Below the pieces are notes generated by a model. The model did no database searches, was not told where the DNA came from, and saw nothing but the letters and a program-made list of their open reading frames with translations. The translations under genes and the position numbers were made by a program. Positions 37,479 to 45,981 of a DNA stretch of 64,000 nt are shown piece by piece (positions within the stretch are counted from its first letter, which is position 1; each line of letters begins with the position of its first letter). Source of the DNA: Gemmataceae bacterium (GTDB lineage: Bacteria > Planctomycetota > Planctomycetia > Gemmatales > Gemmataceae); NCBI GenBank assembly GCA_022842245.1, contig JALHPZ010000006.1:164258-228257 (forward strand). The letters are read 5' to 3'.

Positions 37479-39965
37479 ATGCGATTCGTCCTCACGGCCC
37501 TTGCCGTCGCCGTCGCCAACGTCGGCTTCGCCCAGTCGCCTGCCATCCAGTCGCTGGCCGTTCATCCGGCGAAGGTCGAGCTGAAGAACGGCGACGACGC
37601 CGCGCAGCTCATCGTCACGGCGACGCTCGCCGACGGGCAACTGCTCGACCTCACGCACGAAGCCAAATATGCCGTCAAGGACGCGAAGGTGGCGAGCGTG
37701 AGCGCGACCGGCCGCGCGACCCCGCTGGGGAACGGCACCTCGGAGATCACCGTCAGCCACGGCGGCAAGACCGCGAGCGTGAGCGTGATGGCGAAGAACA
37801 TCGGCGAGAACCTGCCGCTGAACTTCACCAACCAGGTCGTACCGATCTTCACGAAGCTCGGCTGCAACTCCGGCGGCTGCCACGGCAAGGCGAGCGGGCA
37901 GAACGGCTTCCGGCTCTCGCTGCTCGGATTCGAGCCGGAACTCGACTACCAGACGCTCGTGAAGGAAGGCCGCGGCCGGCGCCTCATGCCCACGTCGCCC
38001 GACGCCTCGCTGTTCCTGCTGAAGGCGACGGGCCAGTCGCCCCACGGCGGCGGCAAGAAGATGGACGCCGCCAGCGACGAGTACAAGATCGTCCGCCGCT
38101 GGATCGCCGCCGGCATGCCCTGGGGCGACGAGAAGGACCCGACGCTCGTGAAGATCTCCGTCTTCCCCGAGCAGCGCATCCTCGGCCGGCAGCGCCAGCA
38201 GCAGTTCGCCGTGTACGCCCACTACTCGGATGGCAGCACCGAAGACATCACCCGCCGTGCCCAGTACGAGAGCAACGACGGCGAAGTGGCCGTGGTGGAC
38301 GGCGCCGGCCTCGTGCGCACGCTGTCCATGAGCGGCCAGGCGGCGATCATGGCGCGCTATCAGGGCACCGTCACGACGTTCCGCGCCATCGTGCCGCTCG
38401 GCCAGAAAACGCCGGACTGGCAGTTCGCCGAGAAGACGATCGTCGACAAGTTCACCGCCAAGAAGTGGCGCGAGCTGGGCCTCGTGCCCGCCGAACTGGC
38501 GACCGACGAGACGTTCATCCGCCGCGCGACGCTCGACATCACCGGCACGCTGCCCACCCCGAAGCAAGTCACCGACTTCCTCGCGGACAAGTCGGCCGAC
38601 AAACGCGACAAACTGATCGACCGGCTCGTCGAGACGCCGGAGTACGCCTACTACTTCGCCAACAAGTGGGCCGACGTGTTGCGCGTGAAGCGCCGCGGCG
38701 AGCAGCAGCGGGCCGAGGGGACCTTCGCGTTCCACGGCTGGATCCGCGAAGCCGTCGCCAACGATACTCGCTTCGACGACTTCGCCCGCTCCATCGTGAC
38801 GGCGACCGGCGACGAGACGAACAACCCACCGAGCGTCTGGTACAAGGAGATCGACAAGCCGGAGCAGTTCGTCGACGACCTTTCGCAGGTCTTCCTCGGC
38901 CAGCGGCTGACCTGCGCCCAGTGCCACCACCACCCGTACGAGAAGTGGAGCCAGGACGACTACTGGGGCCTCGCCGCGTTCTACGGCCGCGTCGGGCGGA
39001 AGACGGTGCAGATGCCGGCGAACGATCCGAACCGGCAGGCGATGCAGCGGAACGTGGTGTTCACGCGATCGAACGGCAACGTGACGAACAAGCGGACGCA
39101 GAAGCCCGCCGTGACCAAGCCGCTCGACGCCGAGCCGATGGAAGTCGACGCCACCGACGACCCGCGCCAGAAGCTCGCCGACTGGATGACCGACCCGAAG
39201 AACCCGTTCTTCGCCAAGACGCTGGCGAACCGCTACTGGGCGCACTTCTTCACCCGCGGCATCGTCGACCCGCTCGACGACATGCGCATCACGAACCCGC
39301 CGTCGAACCCCGAACTGCTCGACGCATTGACGAAGTCCGTGATCGACAACCAGTTCTCGCTCAAGGCGCTCGTGAAGACGATCTGCAAGAGCCGGACGTA
39401 CCAGCTGAGCGCCGTGCCGAACGACTTCAACAAGCACGACAAGCAGAACTACGCCCGGTACTACCCGAAGCGGATGAGCGCCGAGGTGCTGCTGGACGCG
39501 GTGAACCAGTTCACGGACAACGCCCAGCAGTTCGGCGGCCTGCCGAAGGACAAGAACGCCCCGACGCGGGCGATCGCGCTCCCGGACGAATCGTACACGA
39601 GCTACTTCCTCGAAGTGTTCGGCAAGCCGCAGCGGATCAGCGCCTGCGAGTGCGAGCGCGTGAACGAGGCCAACCTGGCGCAGGCGTTGCACCTGCTCAA
39701 CAGCGACGAGGTGCAGGGAAAGATCGCCAACGGCGGCCGCATCCGCGAGTTCATCAAGCCCGAGGACAAGCGGAGCGACGAGGAGAAGGTGCGGGAGCTG
39801 TTCCTGTGGGCCTTCGGCCGCCCGCCGACCGCGGACGACCTGAAGGCGTCGCTGGACCACATCGACGCGACGGTGAAGAAGTCCGGCCCCGGCGCGAAGC
39901 GCACCGCCTTCGAGAACATCGTCTGGGCGCTGATGAACACGAAGGAGTTCGTGTTCGTGCAGTAA
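37479..39965 (+). CDS. DUF1549/DUF1553 secreted protein with Ig-like domains
   Basis: An 828-residue protein with an 18-residue signal peptide. Two Big_2-type Ig-like domains (about 20-105 and 215-310) flank a cytochrome-like segment that holds CNSGGCHG (Cys129, a CxxxCH motif). DUF1549 follows (DETFIRRATLDITGTLPTP), with a CAQCHHHP heme-type motif at 479, and DUF1553 ends the chain (ANRYWAHFFTRGIVDPLDD). Such proteins are planctomycete hallmarks and are thought to act in surface polymer breakdown or redox, without proof. The usual DUF1501 partner is missing downstream. A 14-bp-stem terminator follows. Confidence 0.92.
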   Translation: MRFVLTALAVAVANVGFAQSPAIQSLAVHPAKVELKNGDDAAQLIVTATLADGQLLDLTHEAKYAVKDAKVASVSATGRATPLGNGTSEITVSHGGKTASVSVMAKNIGENLPLNFTNQVVPIFTKLGCNSGGCHGKASGQNGFRLSLLGFEPELDYQTLVKEGRGRRLMPTSPDASLFLLKATGQSPHGGGKKMDAASDEYKIVRRWIAAGMPWGDEKDPTLVKISVFPEQRILGRQRQQQFAVYAHYSDGSTEDITRRAQYESNDGEVAVVDGAGLVRTLSMSGQAAIMARYQGTVTTFRAIVPLGQKTPDWQFAEKTIVDKFTAKKWRELGLVPAELATDETFIRRATLDITGTLPTPKQVTDFLADKSADKRDKLIDRLVETPEYAYYFANKWADVLRVKRRGEQQRAEGTFAFHGWIREAVANDTRFDDFARSIVTATGDETNNPPSVWYKEIDKPEQFVDDLSQVFLGQRLTCAQCHHHPYEKWSQDDYWGLAAFYGRVGRKTVQMPANDPNRQAMQRNVVFTRSNGNVTNKRTQKPAVTKPLDAEPMEVDATDDPRQKLADWMTDPKNPFFAKTLANRYWAHFFTRGIVDPLDDMRITNPPSNPELLDALTKSVIDNQFSLKALVKTICKSRTYQLSAVPNDFNKHDKQNYARYYPKRMSAEVLLDAVNQFTDNAQQFGGLPKDKNAPTRAIALPDESYTSYFLEVFGKPQRISACECERVNEANLAQALHLLNSDEVQGKIANGGRIREFIKPEDKRSDEEKVRELFLWAFGRPPTADDLKASLDHIDATVKKSGPGAKRTAFENIVWALMNTKEFVFVQ

Positions 39966-39982
39966 TCGAGCTCGGTGTCGCA

Positions 39983-40027
39983 GCGGAGCGCGGGGGCCGG
40001 AAGCGACCCCCGCGCTCCGCTCGTTTT
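39983..40027 (+). terminator. Intrinsic terminator after DUF1553 gene
   Basis: GCGGAGCGCGGGGG and CCCCCGCGCTCCGC form a perfect 14-base stem with a 10-base loop, and a TCGTTTT tract follows. Confidence 0.85.
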
Positions 40028-40053
40028 CCGGGTTCCCCTCCTAAAATGCCGCC

Positions 40054-40527
40054 ATGCTCGCCGCGCTCCTGTTCGCCGACGCGCCGGCCGATGGCGCCCG
40101 CGCCATCCAGCTCGCCCTCGCGCCCGTGTTCCTGCTCACCGCCATCGCCGGCATCCTCAACGTGATGACGGGCCGGCTCAGCCGTATCGTCGACCGCGGC
40201 CGCAAACTCGCCGAAGGACCGCCCGGCAGTCTCAACCTTGAACCGAGCGCCCAGGCGAAGGAACTGCGCAGCCTCGAACGCCGCCGGCACTACGCCAGCG
40301 CCGCCATCACCGCCGGCACCCTGTCCGCCCTGCTCGTCTGCCTCGTCATCGTCATGCTCTTCGCGGAAGTGCTTCTCGAACTGCCGATCAAGTGGCTCGA
40401 AGGGATCACCTTCACCGCCGCGACGCTCGCGCTGGTCGTCGGGCTGTCGTACTTCCTGCGCGAAGTGCACCTGGCCACGCGCACCATCCGGTTCCACGCG
40501 GCCCCGACGCCGCGGGCGGACGAATGA
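40054..40527 (+). CDS. DUF2721 membrane protein
   Basis: A 157-residue inner-membrane protein of the DUF2721 family: LALAPVFLLTAIAGILNVMT, NVMTGRLSRIVDRGRKL, a cytoplasmic RSLERRRHYASAAIT loop and two further transmembrane helices. The family's function is unknown. It lies after the DUF1553 gene but beyond its terminator, and converges with the ECF sigma gene with 10 bases between the stops. Confidence 0.85.
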   Translation: MLAALLFADAPADGARAIQLALAPVFLLTAIAGILNVMTGRLSRIVDRGRKLAEGPPGSLNLEPSAQAKELRSLERRRHYASAAITAGTLSALLVCLVIVMLFAEVLLELPIKWLEGITFTAATLALVVGLSYFLREVHLATRTIRFHAAPTPRADE

Positions 40528-40537
40528 CCGCGCCGGC

Positions 40538-41158
40538 TCAATCCTCCGGCACCAGCGCCGCCTTCAGCCGGCGCACGGCGCGCAGGTAGCGCATGCTCGC
40601 GGCGGCCTCGGTCAGCTTCAGCGCCGCCGCCACTTCGCCGTTCGACAGCAGCTCGTGGTGCCGCATCAGGATGATCTCGCGGTCGTCGTCCTCGAGCGCG
40701 TTCACCGCGTTGGCGAGCTTGCGTTGCAACTCCTGCCGAATCGCCTCGCTCGCCGGCGTGCGCTCCGTGTCCACGAACAGCTGCGCGAAGGAGGCGGACG
40801 ATTCGTCCGCCCACGCCGGCTTGTCGATCGCCTGTTCCTTGTCGATGCTGCGCCGCTGCGCGAGCCGGTGGCGGCGATGCGTGTCGATGATCCGATCCTG
40901 CGCCAGGTGCCGGAGCCAGAGGTGGAAGGGCATGTCCGGCTTCTTCAGGTAATCCATCAATCGCTGGTTGGCTTCGAGCAGCACGTCCTGCACGATGTCG
41001 GAGGCGTCGACGCGCTTGGCGAGGGCGGGGTCGAGCCGCAGGCCGATCATGCGGCGCAGCGGTTCGCGGAATTCGCCGAGCAGGGCGTCCACCGCGCCGG
41101 TTTCCTTGCGGTTCGCGTCGGCGAGGAGCTTGTCGGTCTGTTCGGGGGTGGGCCACAT
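40538..41158 (-). CDS. ECF-type sigma factor
   Basis: A 206-residue alternative sigma factor. Region 2 spans about 25-100 (VDASDIVQDVLLEANQRL, PFHLWLRHLAQDRIIDTHRR) and region 4 about 135-200 (LEDDDREIILMRHHELLSNG, then EVAAALKLTEAAASMRYLRA as the helix-turn-helix). Planctomycetes hold many such factors, several controlled by membrane-bound kinases. No anti-sigma factor is adjacent. The Uma2-type gene in front is separated by only 3 bases, so they share an mRNA. Confidence 0.92.
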   Translation of the reverse strand: MWPTPEQTDKLLADANRKETGAVDALLGEFREPLRRMIGLRLDPALAKRVDASDIVQDVLLEANQRLMDYLKKPDMPFHLWLRHLAQDRIIDTHRRHRLAQRRSIDKEQAIDKPAWADESSASFAQLFVDTERTPASEAIRQELQRKLANAVNALEDDDREIILMRHHELLSNGEVAAALKLTEAAASMRYLRAVRRLKAALVPED

Positions 41159-41161
41159 GGG

Positions 41162-41731
41162 TTACTGGAACATCTCCGCGACGGGAAGCGAAAGGCCGGG
41201 CAGCGACGAATCGCCGTCGATGGTCTGGCGGATGTTGAACATCACCGGTTCGGCGTCCGGCCGGTAGACCGTGACAGTCCGCCGCCGCGGCTCGACGACC
41301 CAAACGAGCGGCATATAGCAAGCCAGGTATTCGTCGATTTTGTTCAAGACCTCTTCGTGGGTGTTGTGCGGCGAGAGAATCTCGACTGCAAGCGTCGGCG
41401 GACCTTCGTAGATTGTCTCGTCGGCTTTTAGCTCATTCTCATAATAGACTAAGTCGATACCCACGCAGGAGTTCGGATTTCGACGCAGTATCGTCTCGAC
41501 TTCGCCGGCTGCCAATTCACCGCGAGAGTCGATTCGTGTCCGTCGCCAAGATTCCAAAATGAACCCGACGTTCGCCATCAAACTGGCATGTATCCGATTC
41601 CTGTAAAGGGGGCGATGCCGCTCGATGAGTTTTCCGCGAATCAGCATTCTCCGCAAGCCGGGTACTTCCGGCAGCGCGAGGTAGTCGTCGATCGACATCG
41701 AATCGGGAGGGGTCGATAAACCGGATTCCAT
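41162..41731 (-). CDS. Uma2-family (DUF820) nuclease-fold protein
   Basis: A 189-residue protein of the Uma2/DUF820 family with a PD-(D/E)xK-like fold. Visible features: MSIDDYLALPEVPGLRRMLI, the CVGIDLVYY strand with Asp, PPTLAVEILSPHN with Glu, and KIDEYLACYMPLVWVVEPRR with Lys. These are the family's active-site positions. Roles are not settled, although the fold is nuclease-like. The start may also be at 41761. It lies 3 bases upstream of the ECF sigma factor gene. Confidence 0.85.
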   Translation of the reverse strand: MESGLSTPPDSMSIDDYLALPEVPGLRRMLIRGKLIERHRPLYRNRIHASLMANVGFILESWRRTRIDSRGELAAGEVETILRRNPNSCVGIDLVYYENELKADETIYEGPPTLAVEILSPHNTHEEVLNKIDEYLACYMPLVWVVEPRRRTVTVYRPDAEPVMFNIRQTIDGDSSLPGLSLPVAEMFQ

Positions 41732-41808
41732 TCTCAAATTGTAGCAGAATCCGACCGCCATCAACGATACGCTAGAGCTACTCCCGCCCAACTCCCGCGA
41801 GAACTCCC

Positions 41809-42348
41809 ATGCGTTCCTTGCCGCTATTCCTCGGTTATACCCTCCTCGCCGCGTCCGCCCTCGCCGCCGACTTCCAGCCCGACGCCGGCCATACCGCGCT
41901 CTTCAACGGCAAGGACCTCTCGGGGTGGAAGCAGACCAAAGGCGGCGAATCGCTCGACGGCAAGACCGAAGCCTACGGCAAGCGCTTCGCCGTTGCCGAC
42001 GGCGCCCTCGTCATCGACCCGAAGGTGAAGGGCGACGTGCACATCGAGACGCAGAAGGCGCTGCCGAAGAACGTCACGATCCAGTTCGAGTTCAAGGGCG
42101 ACGCGAAGTGCAACAACGACCTCTTCCTCCACGGGATGAAGTTCGACATCTCGAGCGCCAACATCAAGGAACTGAAGGTCGACACGTGGCAGACGCTCGT
42201 CATCGCCGTGAAGGACGGCAAGGCGACCTACACGCTCGACGGCAAGGCCGTGAAGACGATGGCGACGAAAGGGGAGCCGACCAGTTTCCGCGTCCGTGCC
42301 GAGTTCGGGAAAATCGAGATTCGCAAGATGCAGATGAAAGCGGAGTAG
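41809..42348 (+). CDS. Secreted DUF1080 protein
   Basis: A 179-residue exported protein. The signal peptide ends at SALAAD, and the DUF1080 hallmark GHTALFNGKDLSGWKQ comes next. Later strands: VTIQFEFKGDAKCNNDLFLH and TDTWQTLVI-type DTWQTLVIAVKDGKATYTLD. It is the smaller of the two DUF1080 proteins in the window. It is likely a carbohydrate-binding or 3-keto-glycoside-cleaving protein. It is followed 28 bases later by the lmo0937-type gene. Confidence 0.87.
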   Translation: MRSLPLFLGYTLLAASALAADFQPDAGHTALFNGKDLSGWKQTKGGESLDGKTEAYGKRFAVADGALVIDPKVKGDVHIETQKALPKNVTIQFEFKGDAKCNNDLFLHGMKFDISSANIKELKVDTWQTLVIAVKDGKATYTLDGKAVKTMATKGEPTSFRVRAEFGKIEIRKMQMKAE

Positions 42349-42376
42349 AATGGGATTCCGAAGAGGAGTTCGCATC

Positions 42377-42541
42377 ATGAGCCGCTATACGCTGGAAACC
42401 GTCGCGATCGTCGTCCTGATCCTCTGGTTGATCGGCTGGCTGGTCGTGCCGGTCGGCGGCAACCTGATCCACCTGCTGCTCGTGCTCATCCTGATCGTGA
42501 TTCTGGTCCGGCTCCTGCGGGGCCAATCGCCCATTCCGTGA
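42377..42541 (+). CDS. lmo0937-family small membrane protein
   Basis: A 54-residue protein made of two hydrophobic helices (ETVAIVVLILWLIGWLVV and LLLVLILIVILVRLL) joined by VGGNLIH, the pattern of the lmo0937/DUF5670 family. AGGAG lies 8 bases before the ATG. It sits tightly between the DUF1080 and sulfatase genes, 7 bases before the latter. The function is unknown. Confidence 0.82.
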   Translation: MSRYTLETVAIVVLILWLIGWLVVPVGGNLIHLLLVLILIVILVRLLRGQSPIP

Positions 42542-42548
42542 GCTCCCC

Positions 42549-44078
42549 ATGCGATTCCTCGCCCTCGCCCTGCTGCTGGCGCTTACCGCAAGCGCATCGG
42601 CCAAGCCGAACATCGTGGTCATCCTCGCAGACGACCTCGGCGTCGGGGACGTGCGCTGCCTGAACCCGCACGGGAAGATCGCGACGCCACACCTCGACAA
42701 ACTCGCGGCCGCGGGCATGATCTTCACGGACGCACACTCGCCCTCGGCCGTCTGCTCGCCGACACGCTACGGGCTGATGACCGGCCGGTACGCCTGGCGG
42801 ACGAAGCTGCAATCGGGCGTCCTCGGCGGCCTCAGCCCGCGGCTCATCGAGCCGGACCGCGAGACGATCGCGAGTCTGCTGAAGAAAGCCGGCTACCACA
42901 CCGGCTGCGTCGGCAAGTGGCACCTCGGCATGGACTGGGAGCTGAAGCCCGGCAAGACCGTCACGGAATTGAACATCGAACCCCGGGCGCAAGTGTTCAA
43001 TGTCGAGTACATGAAGCCGATCAAGAACGGCCCGAACGCCGTCGGGTTCGATGAATACTTCGGCATCTCGGCGTCGCTGGACATGGTGCCGTATGCGTTC
43101 ATCCGGAACGACAAGCTGACGGCCGAGCCGAGCGAGGATCGTTCCTTGAAGATGCGGCCGGACAAGGCGGCGACGACGCGGCAGGGGCCGGCGGCGCCGG
43201 GCTTCACCGCGGAGGGGGTGCTGCCGCGCTGCACCGACGAAGCGGTCGCCTTCCTCGAACGGCGCGCGAAGGAGCCGACGAAACCGTTCTTCCTGTACGT
43301 GCCGCTCACCTCCCCGCACACGCCGATCGCCCCGACGAAGGAGTTCGACGGCAAGTCCGGCATCGGCCCCTACGGCGACTTCGTGGCGCAGACCGACGCC
43401 GCCGTCGGCACCCTGATGGACACGCTGGCGAAACTCCAATTCGCCGACAATACGCTCGTCATCTTCACCAGCGACAACGGCTGTTCGCCGCAGGCCGACT
43501 TCCCCGACCTCGCGAAGAAGGGGCACAACCCGAACCACGTCTATCGCGGGAACAAGGCCGACATCTTCGAGGGCGGGCACCGCGTGCCGTTCCTCGTGCG
43601 CTGGCCGGGCACCGTGAAGCCGGGCACCACGAGCGAACGGCTCGTCTGCCTGACCGACCTGCTGCGGACGGCGGCGGACGCGGCGGGTGTGAAGGTTCCC
43701 GACGCCGCCGGCGAGGACAGCGTGAGCTTCCTCCCGACGTTGAAGGGCGAATCCCAACCGCCGCGCTCGCCCGTCGTGCACCATTCCATCAACGGTTCGT
43801 TCGCGATTCGGGATGGCGACTGGAAGCTCTGCCTGTGCGCCGACTCCGGCGGCTGGAGCGCGCCGCGGCCGGGGGCGAAAGGAGTCGAAGCGCTGCCGAA
43901 GGATCAGCTCTTCAACCTGAAGGCCGACATCGGCGAGACGAAAAATCTCCAAGCGGACGAAACCGCGACGGTGAAACGGCTGACGGAGACGCTGGAACGC
44001 ATCGTGGCCGATGGCCGCAGCACCCCGGGGCCGAAGGGCGCCAACGCCGTGCCCGTCGTACTGCGGAAGGGAAAATGA
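42549..44078 (+). CDS. Secreted arylsulfatase
   Basis: A 509-residue sulfatase family hydrolase. A signal peptide of about 18 residues precedes PNIVVILADDLGVGDVRC with the metal-binding aspartates. The CxPxR motif is SAVCSPTRYGLMTGRY with Cys69, which needs conversion to formylglycine. GKWHLG supplies the second catalytic site. The chain ends in a normal C-terminal subdomain. It removes sulfate esters, probably from algal polysaccharides; the true substrate cannot be read. It is last of the three-gene set with the DUF1080 and lmo0937-type genes. Confidence 0.93.
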   Translation: MRFLALALLLALTASASAKPNIVVILADDLGVGDVRCLNPHGKIATPHLDKLAAAGMIFTDAHSPSAVCSPTRYGLMTGRYAWRTKLQSGVLGGLSPRLIEPDRETIASLLKKAGYHTGCVGKWHLGMDWELKPGKTVTELNIEPRAQVFNVEYMKPIKNGPNAVGFDEYFGISASLDMVPYAFIRNDKLTAEPSEDRSLKMRPDKAATTRQGPAAPGFTAEGVLPRCTDEAVAFLERRAKEPTKPFFLYVPLTSPHTPIAPTKEFDGKSGIGPYGDFVAQTDAAVGTLMDTLAKLQFADNTLVIFTSDNGCSPQADFPDLAKKGHNPNHVYRGNKADIFEGGHRVPFLVRWPGTVKPGTTSERLVCLTDLLRTAADAAGVKVPDAAGEDSVSFLPTLKGESQPPRSPVVHHSINGSFAIRDGDWKLCLCADSGGWSAPRPGAKGVEALPKDQLFNLKADIGETKNLQADETATVKRLTETLERIVADGRSTPGPKGANAVPVVLRKGK

Positions 44079-44121
44079 CGGGATGGGTCGATGGGCGGCG
44101 AGGGCGCCGATCGATTTTTCT

Positions 44122-44232
44122 CCCTCCCCCTTGAGGGGGAGGGCCGGGGTGGGGGGTCCGGGATCCCAGTCGGCTCGAGGGGCGCGCCGTCACCCCCACC
44201 CTACCCTCCCCCTTCGAGGGGGAGGGGACAAA
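44122..44232. repeat. Paired GC-rich inverted repeats
   Basis: Two CCTCCCCCTT..AGGGGGAGG palindromes (CCCTCCCCCTTGAGGGGG and CCCTCCCCCTTCGAGGGGG) lie in opposite orientation about 70 bases apart, with CCCCCACCCT words between. The same element occurs at 92-140. It separates the converging sulfatase and AAA ATPase genes. Confidence 0.7.
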
Positions 44233-44234
44233 AC

Positions 44235-45785
44235 TCAATACGCCCCGTTCAGCGACGGCTTCAACAACTCCTCCGCCACGTCCTGCACGCTCGGCTTCGC
44301 CTCCGCCGCGTATTTGTCCTTCCAGAACGCCCGCAGCGCGATCTGCGCACAGCGCTCCTGGAACTGCGCCGGCGTCTCCTGCAGGTCCGGGTACTCGTCC
44401 ACGAAGGCCAACATCTCCAGGTATGGCTTCTCGAACGCGCCGAGGATGCGCTTCGCCATCCGCTTCTTGTCCCCCGGCTCCATGTACGTCAGCTCGACGG
44501 CCTTGTCGACGCGCCCCGGCCGCGTGCTGATGAACTCGCTCGTGCCGTCCGGCAGCTTCCGCGGCTGGCCCAGTGCCGGATCGATCTTCGAAATATCGTT
44601 CGTCGTCACGATCGTGAAGATCCCATCCGCACGCTCGACGCCATCGAGGCAGTTCAGCAGGCAATCGAACGTCAGCGGCGGGCCGAACATCCCGCCCCCG
44701 CGGTTCCCCTCCTTGTTGTCGTCGTCCTTCTTCTCTTGCGGCATCATCATCGAGAACATCCCGCCCTTCCGCGCCACGTTCTCGCGTCCGTGGAAGACGT
44801 TGTCGATGTCCTCGATGAGCGCGATGCACGGCACGTTCACCTGCATCTCGGCCCACGCCTTCACGAGGTCGTGGTTGCCCATCTCCGCGAGGTTGTAGAC
44901 GTAAATCGGCATGTTCAGGTCTTCGGCGAACGCCCTCGCGAGCGCCGTCTTCCCCGTGCCCGGCGGGCCGTAGAGCATCCAGCCGCGCTTCCACGGGATC
45001 CCCTTCTCGAGGTACCAGTCCTTGCTCTTCCGCCAGAGTTCGATTTCACGGATGAGGTCCTTGACCTTCTGGGGGAAGATGAGGTTGTCGAGCGCGAGGC
45101 CGTTGAGGGTGCGCGCCTTGCCGAGTTGCTCGGGGGTGTGCGCGAGCAGGCGGTAGGAACCCTGTTGGTACCACGAGAGTCCGTCGGAGCTGCCGCTGTA
45201 GTCGTCGTCGTGCGTGCCGCGCTGGGGGATGAAGTGGATGGCGAAGCGGTTCTTCTTCGCGGCCTGCTCGTCCTCGACGGACCACGAGAGGTTGTTGCGC
45301 GCCGTGCAGGCCTTCTTGATGATCTCCTCGACCGGCAGCGTGCCGCGGAAGAACGTGATGGTGGAATAGACCTTCGACACGCCGCTGGGCGTATCGCCGC
45401 CCTTCGTGCTGCTCGCCGCCTTCGCCTCCATCTGGTTCGTGTAGATGAACGGGAACCAGCCGTTCCAGAACACGAGGGAGCGGTTGCCGAAGACTTCGTA
45501 CGGGATGAGTCCGTAGCGGCCGTCGCGCTGGTATTCCCAGCTGGCGCCGTACATGCGGTCGTAGGTGCGGAAGCGTTTGTAGTTGGCGATGAGGTACGCG
45601 ACGACGGCTTCGTGGGCCGACTCGGTGGGGATCTCGATGCGCTGGACGAAGAGGCTGAAGAAGCGCCAGGCGATTCCCTTGATCTTCGACCAGAGGGACG
45701 CGACGATGCCGAGGACCGCGCCGGCTCCGGCGATGATCCAGGCGTAGGGTCCGAACAGCGTGGCGTCGACGGCGGCGAACATCAT
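44235..45785 (-). CDS. BCS1-like membrane AAA ATPase
   Basis: A 516-residue protein. One transmembrane helix near the N-terminus (PYAWIIAGAGAVLGIVASLW) is followed by a BCS1-N-like region (about 40-230) and an AAA module: Walker A YGPPGTGKTALARAFAED, Walker B ALIEDIDNVF, and the arginine-containing STRPGRVDKAVELTYMEPGD, which is diagnostic of the BCS1 clade. Mitochondrial BCS1 moves the folded Rieske protein across the membrane. A disordered QEKKDDDNKEGNRGGG insert lies between Walker B and sensor 1. The ATG at 45785 is used (GTG at 45809 possible). Confidence 0.88.
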   Translation of the reverse strand: MMFAAVDATLFGPYAWIIAGAGAVLGIVASLWSKIKGIAWRFFSLFVQRIEIPTESAHEAVVAYLIANYKRFRTYDRMYGASWEYQRDGRYGLIPYEVFGNRSLVFWNGWFPFIYTNQMEAKAASSTKGGDTPSGVSKVYSTITFFRGTLPVEEIIKKACTARNNLSWSVEDEQAAKKNRFAIHFIPQRGTHDDDYSGSSDGLSWYQQGSYRLLAHTPEQLGKARTLNGLALDNLIFPQKVKDLIREIELWRKSKDWYLEKGIPWKRGWMLYGPPGTGKTALARAFAEDLNMPIYVYNLAEMGNHDLVKAWAEMQVNVPCIALIEDIDNVFHGRENVARKGGMFSMMMPQEKKDDDNKEGNRGGGMFGPPLTFDCLLNCLDGVERADGIFTIVTTNDISKIDPALGQPRKLPDGTSEFISTRPGRVDKAVELTYMEPGDKKRMAKRILGAFEKPYLEMLAFVDEYPDLQETPAQFQERCAQIALRAFWKDKYAAEAKPSVQDVAEELLKPSLNGAY

Positions 45786-45981
45786 CGTGGGGCTTTCTCC
45801 GTGGTTCACGGTGCGAGGGACGCGTTTTCCTCCGGCGAGGTTCGATTCGACGGTGGGAAAACGAAAGCACCCCCGGCCCGCGCGCGTCTCCGTGAATGGA
45901 GGCGTCGCGCCAGCCGAGGGTGCGTGTTTTCAGGTTCGCCGGAAGGTTCGCTTCCGTCGACACCCCACTATACGTGTCCAG

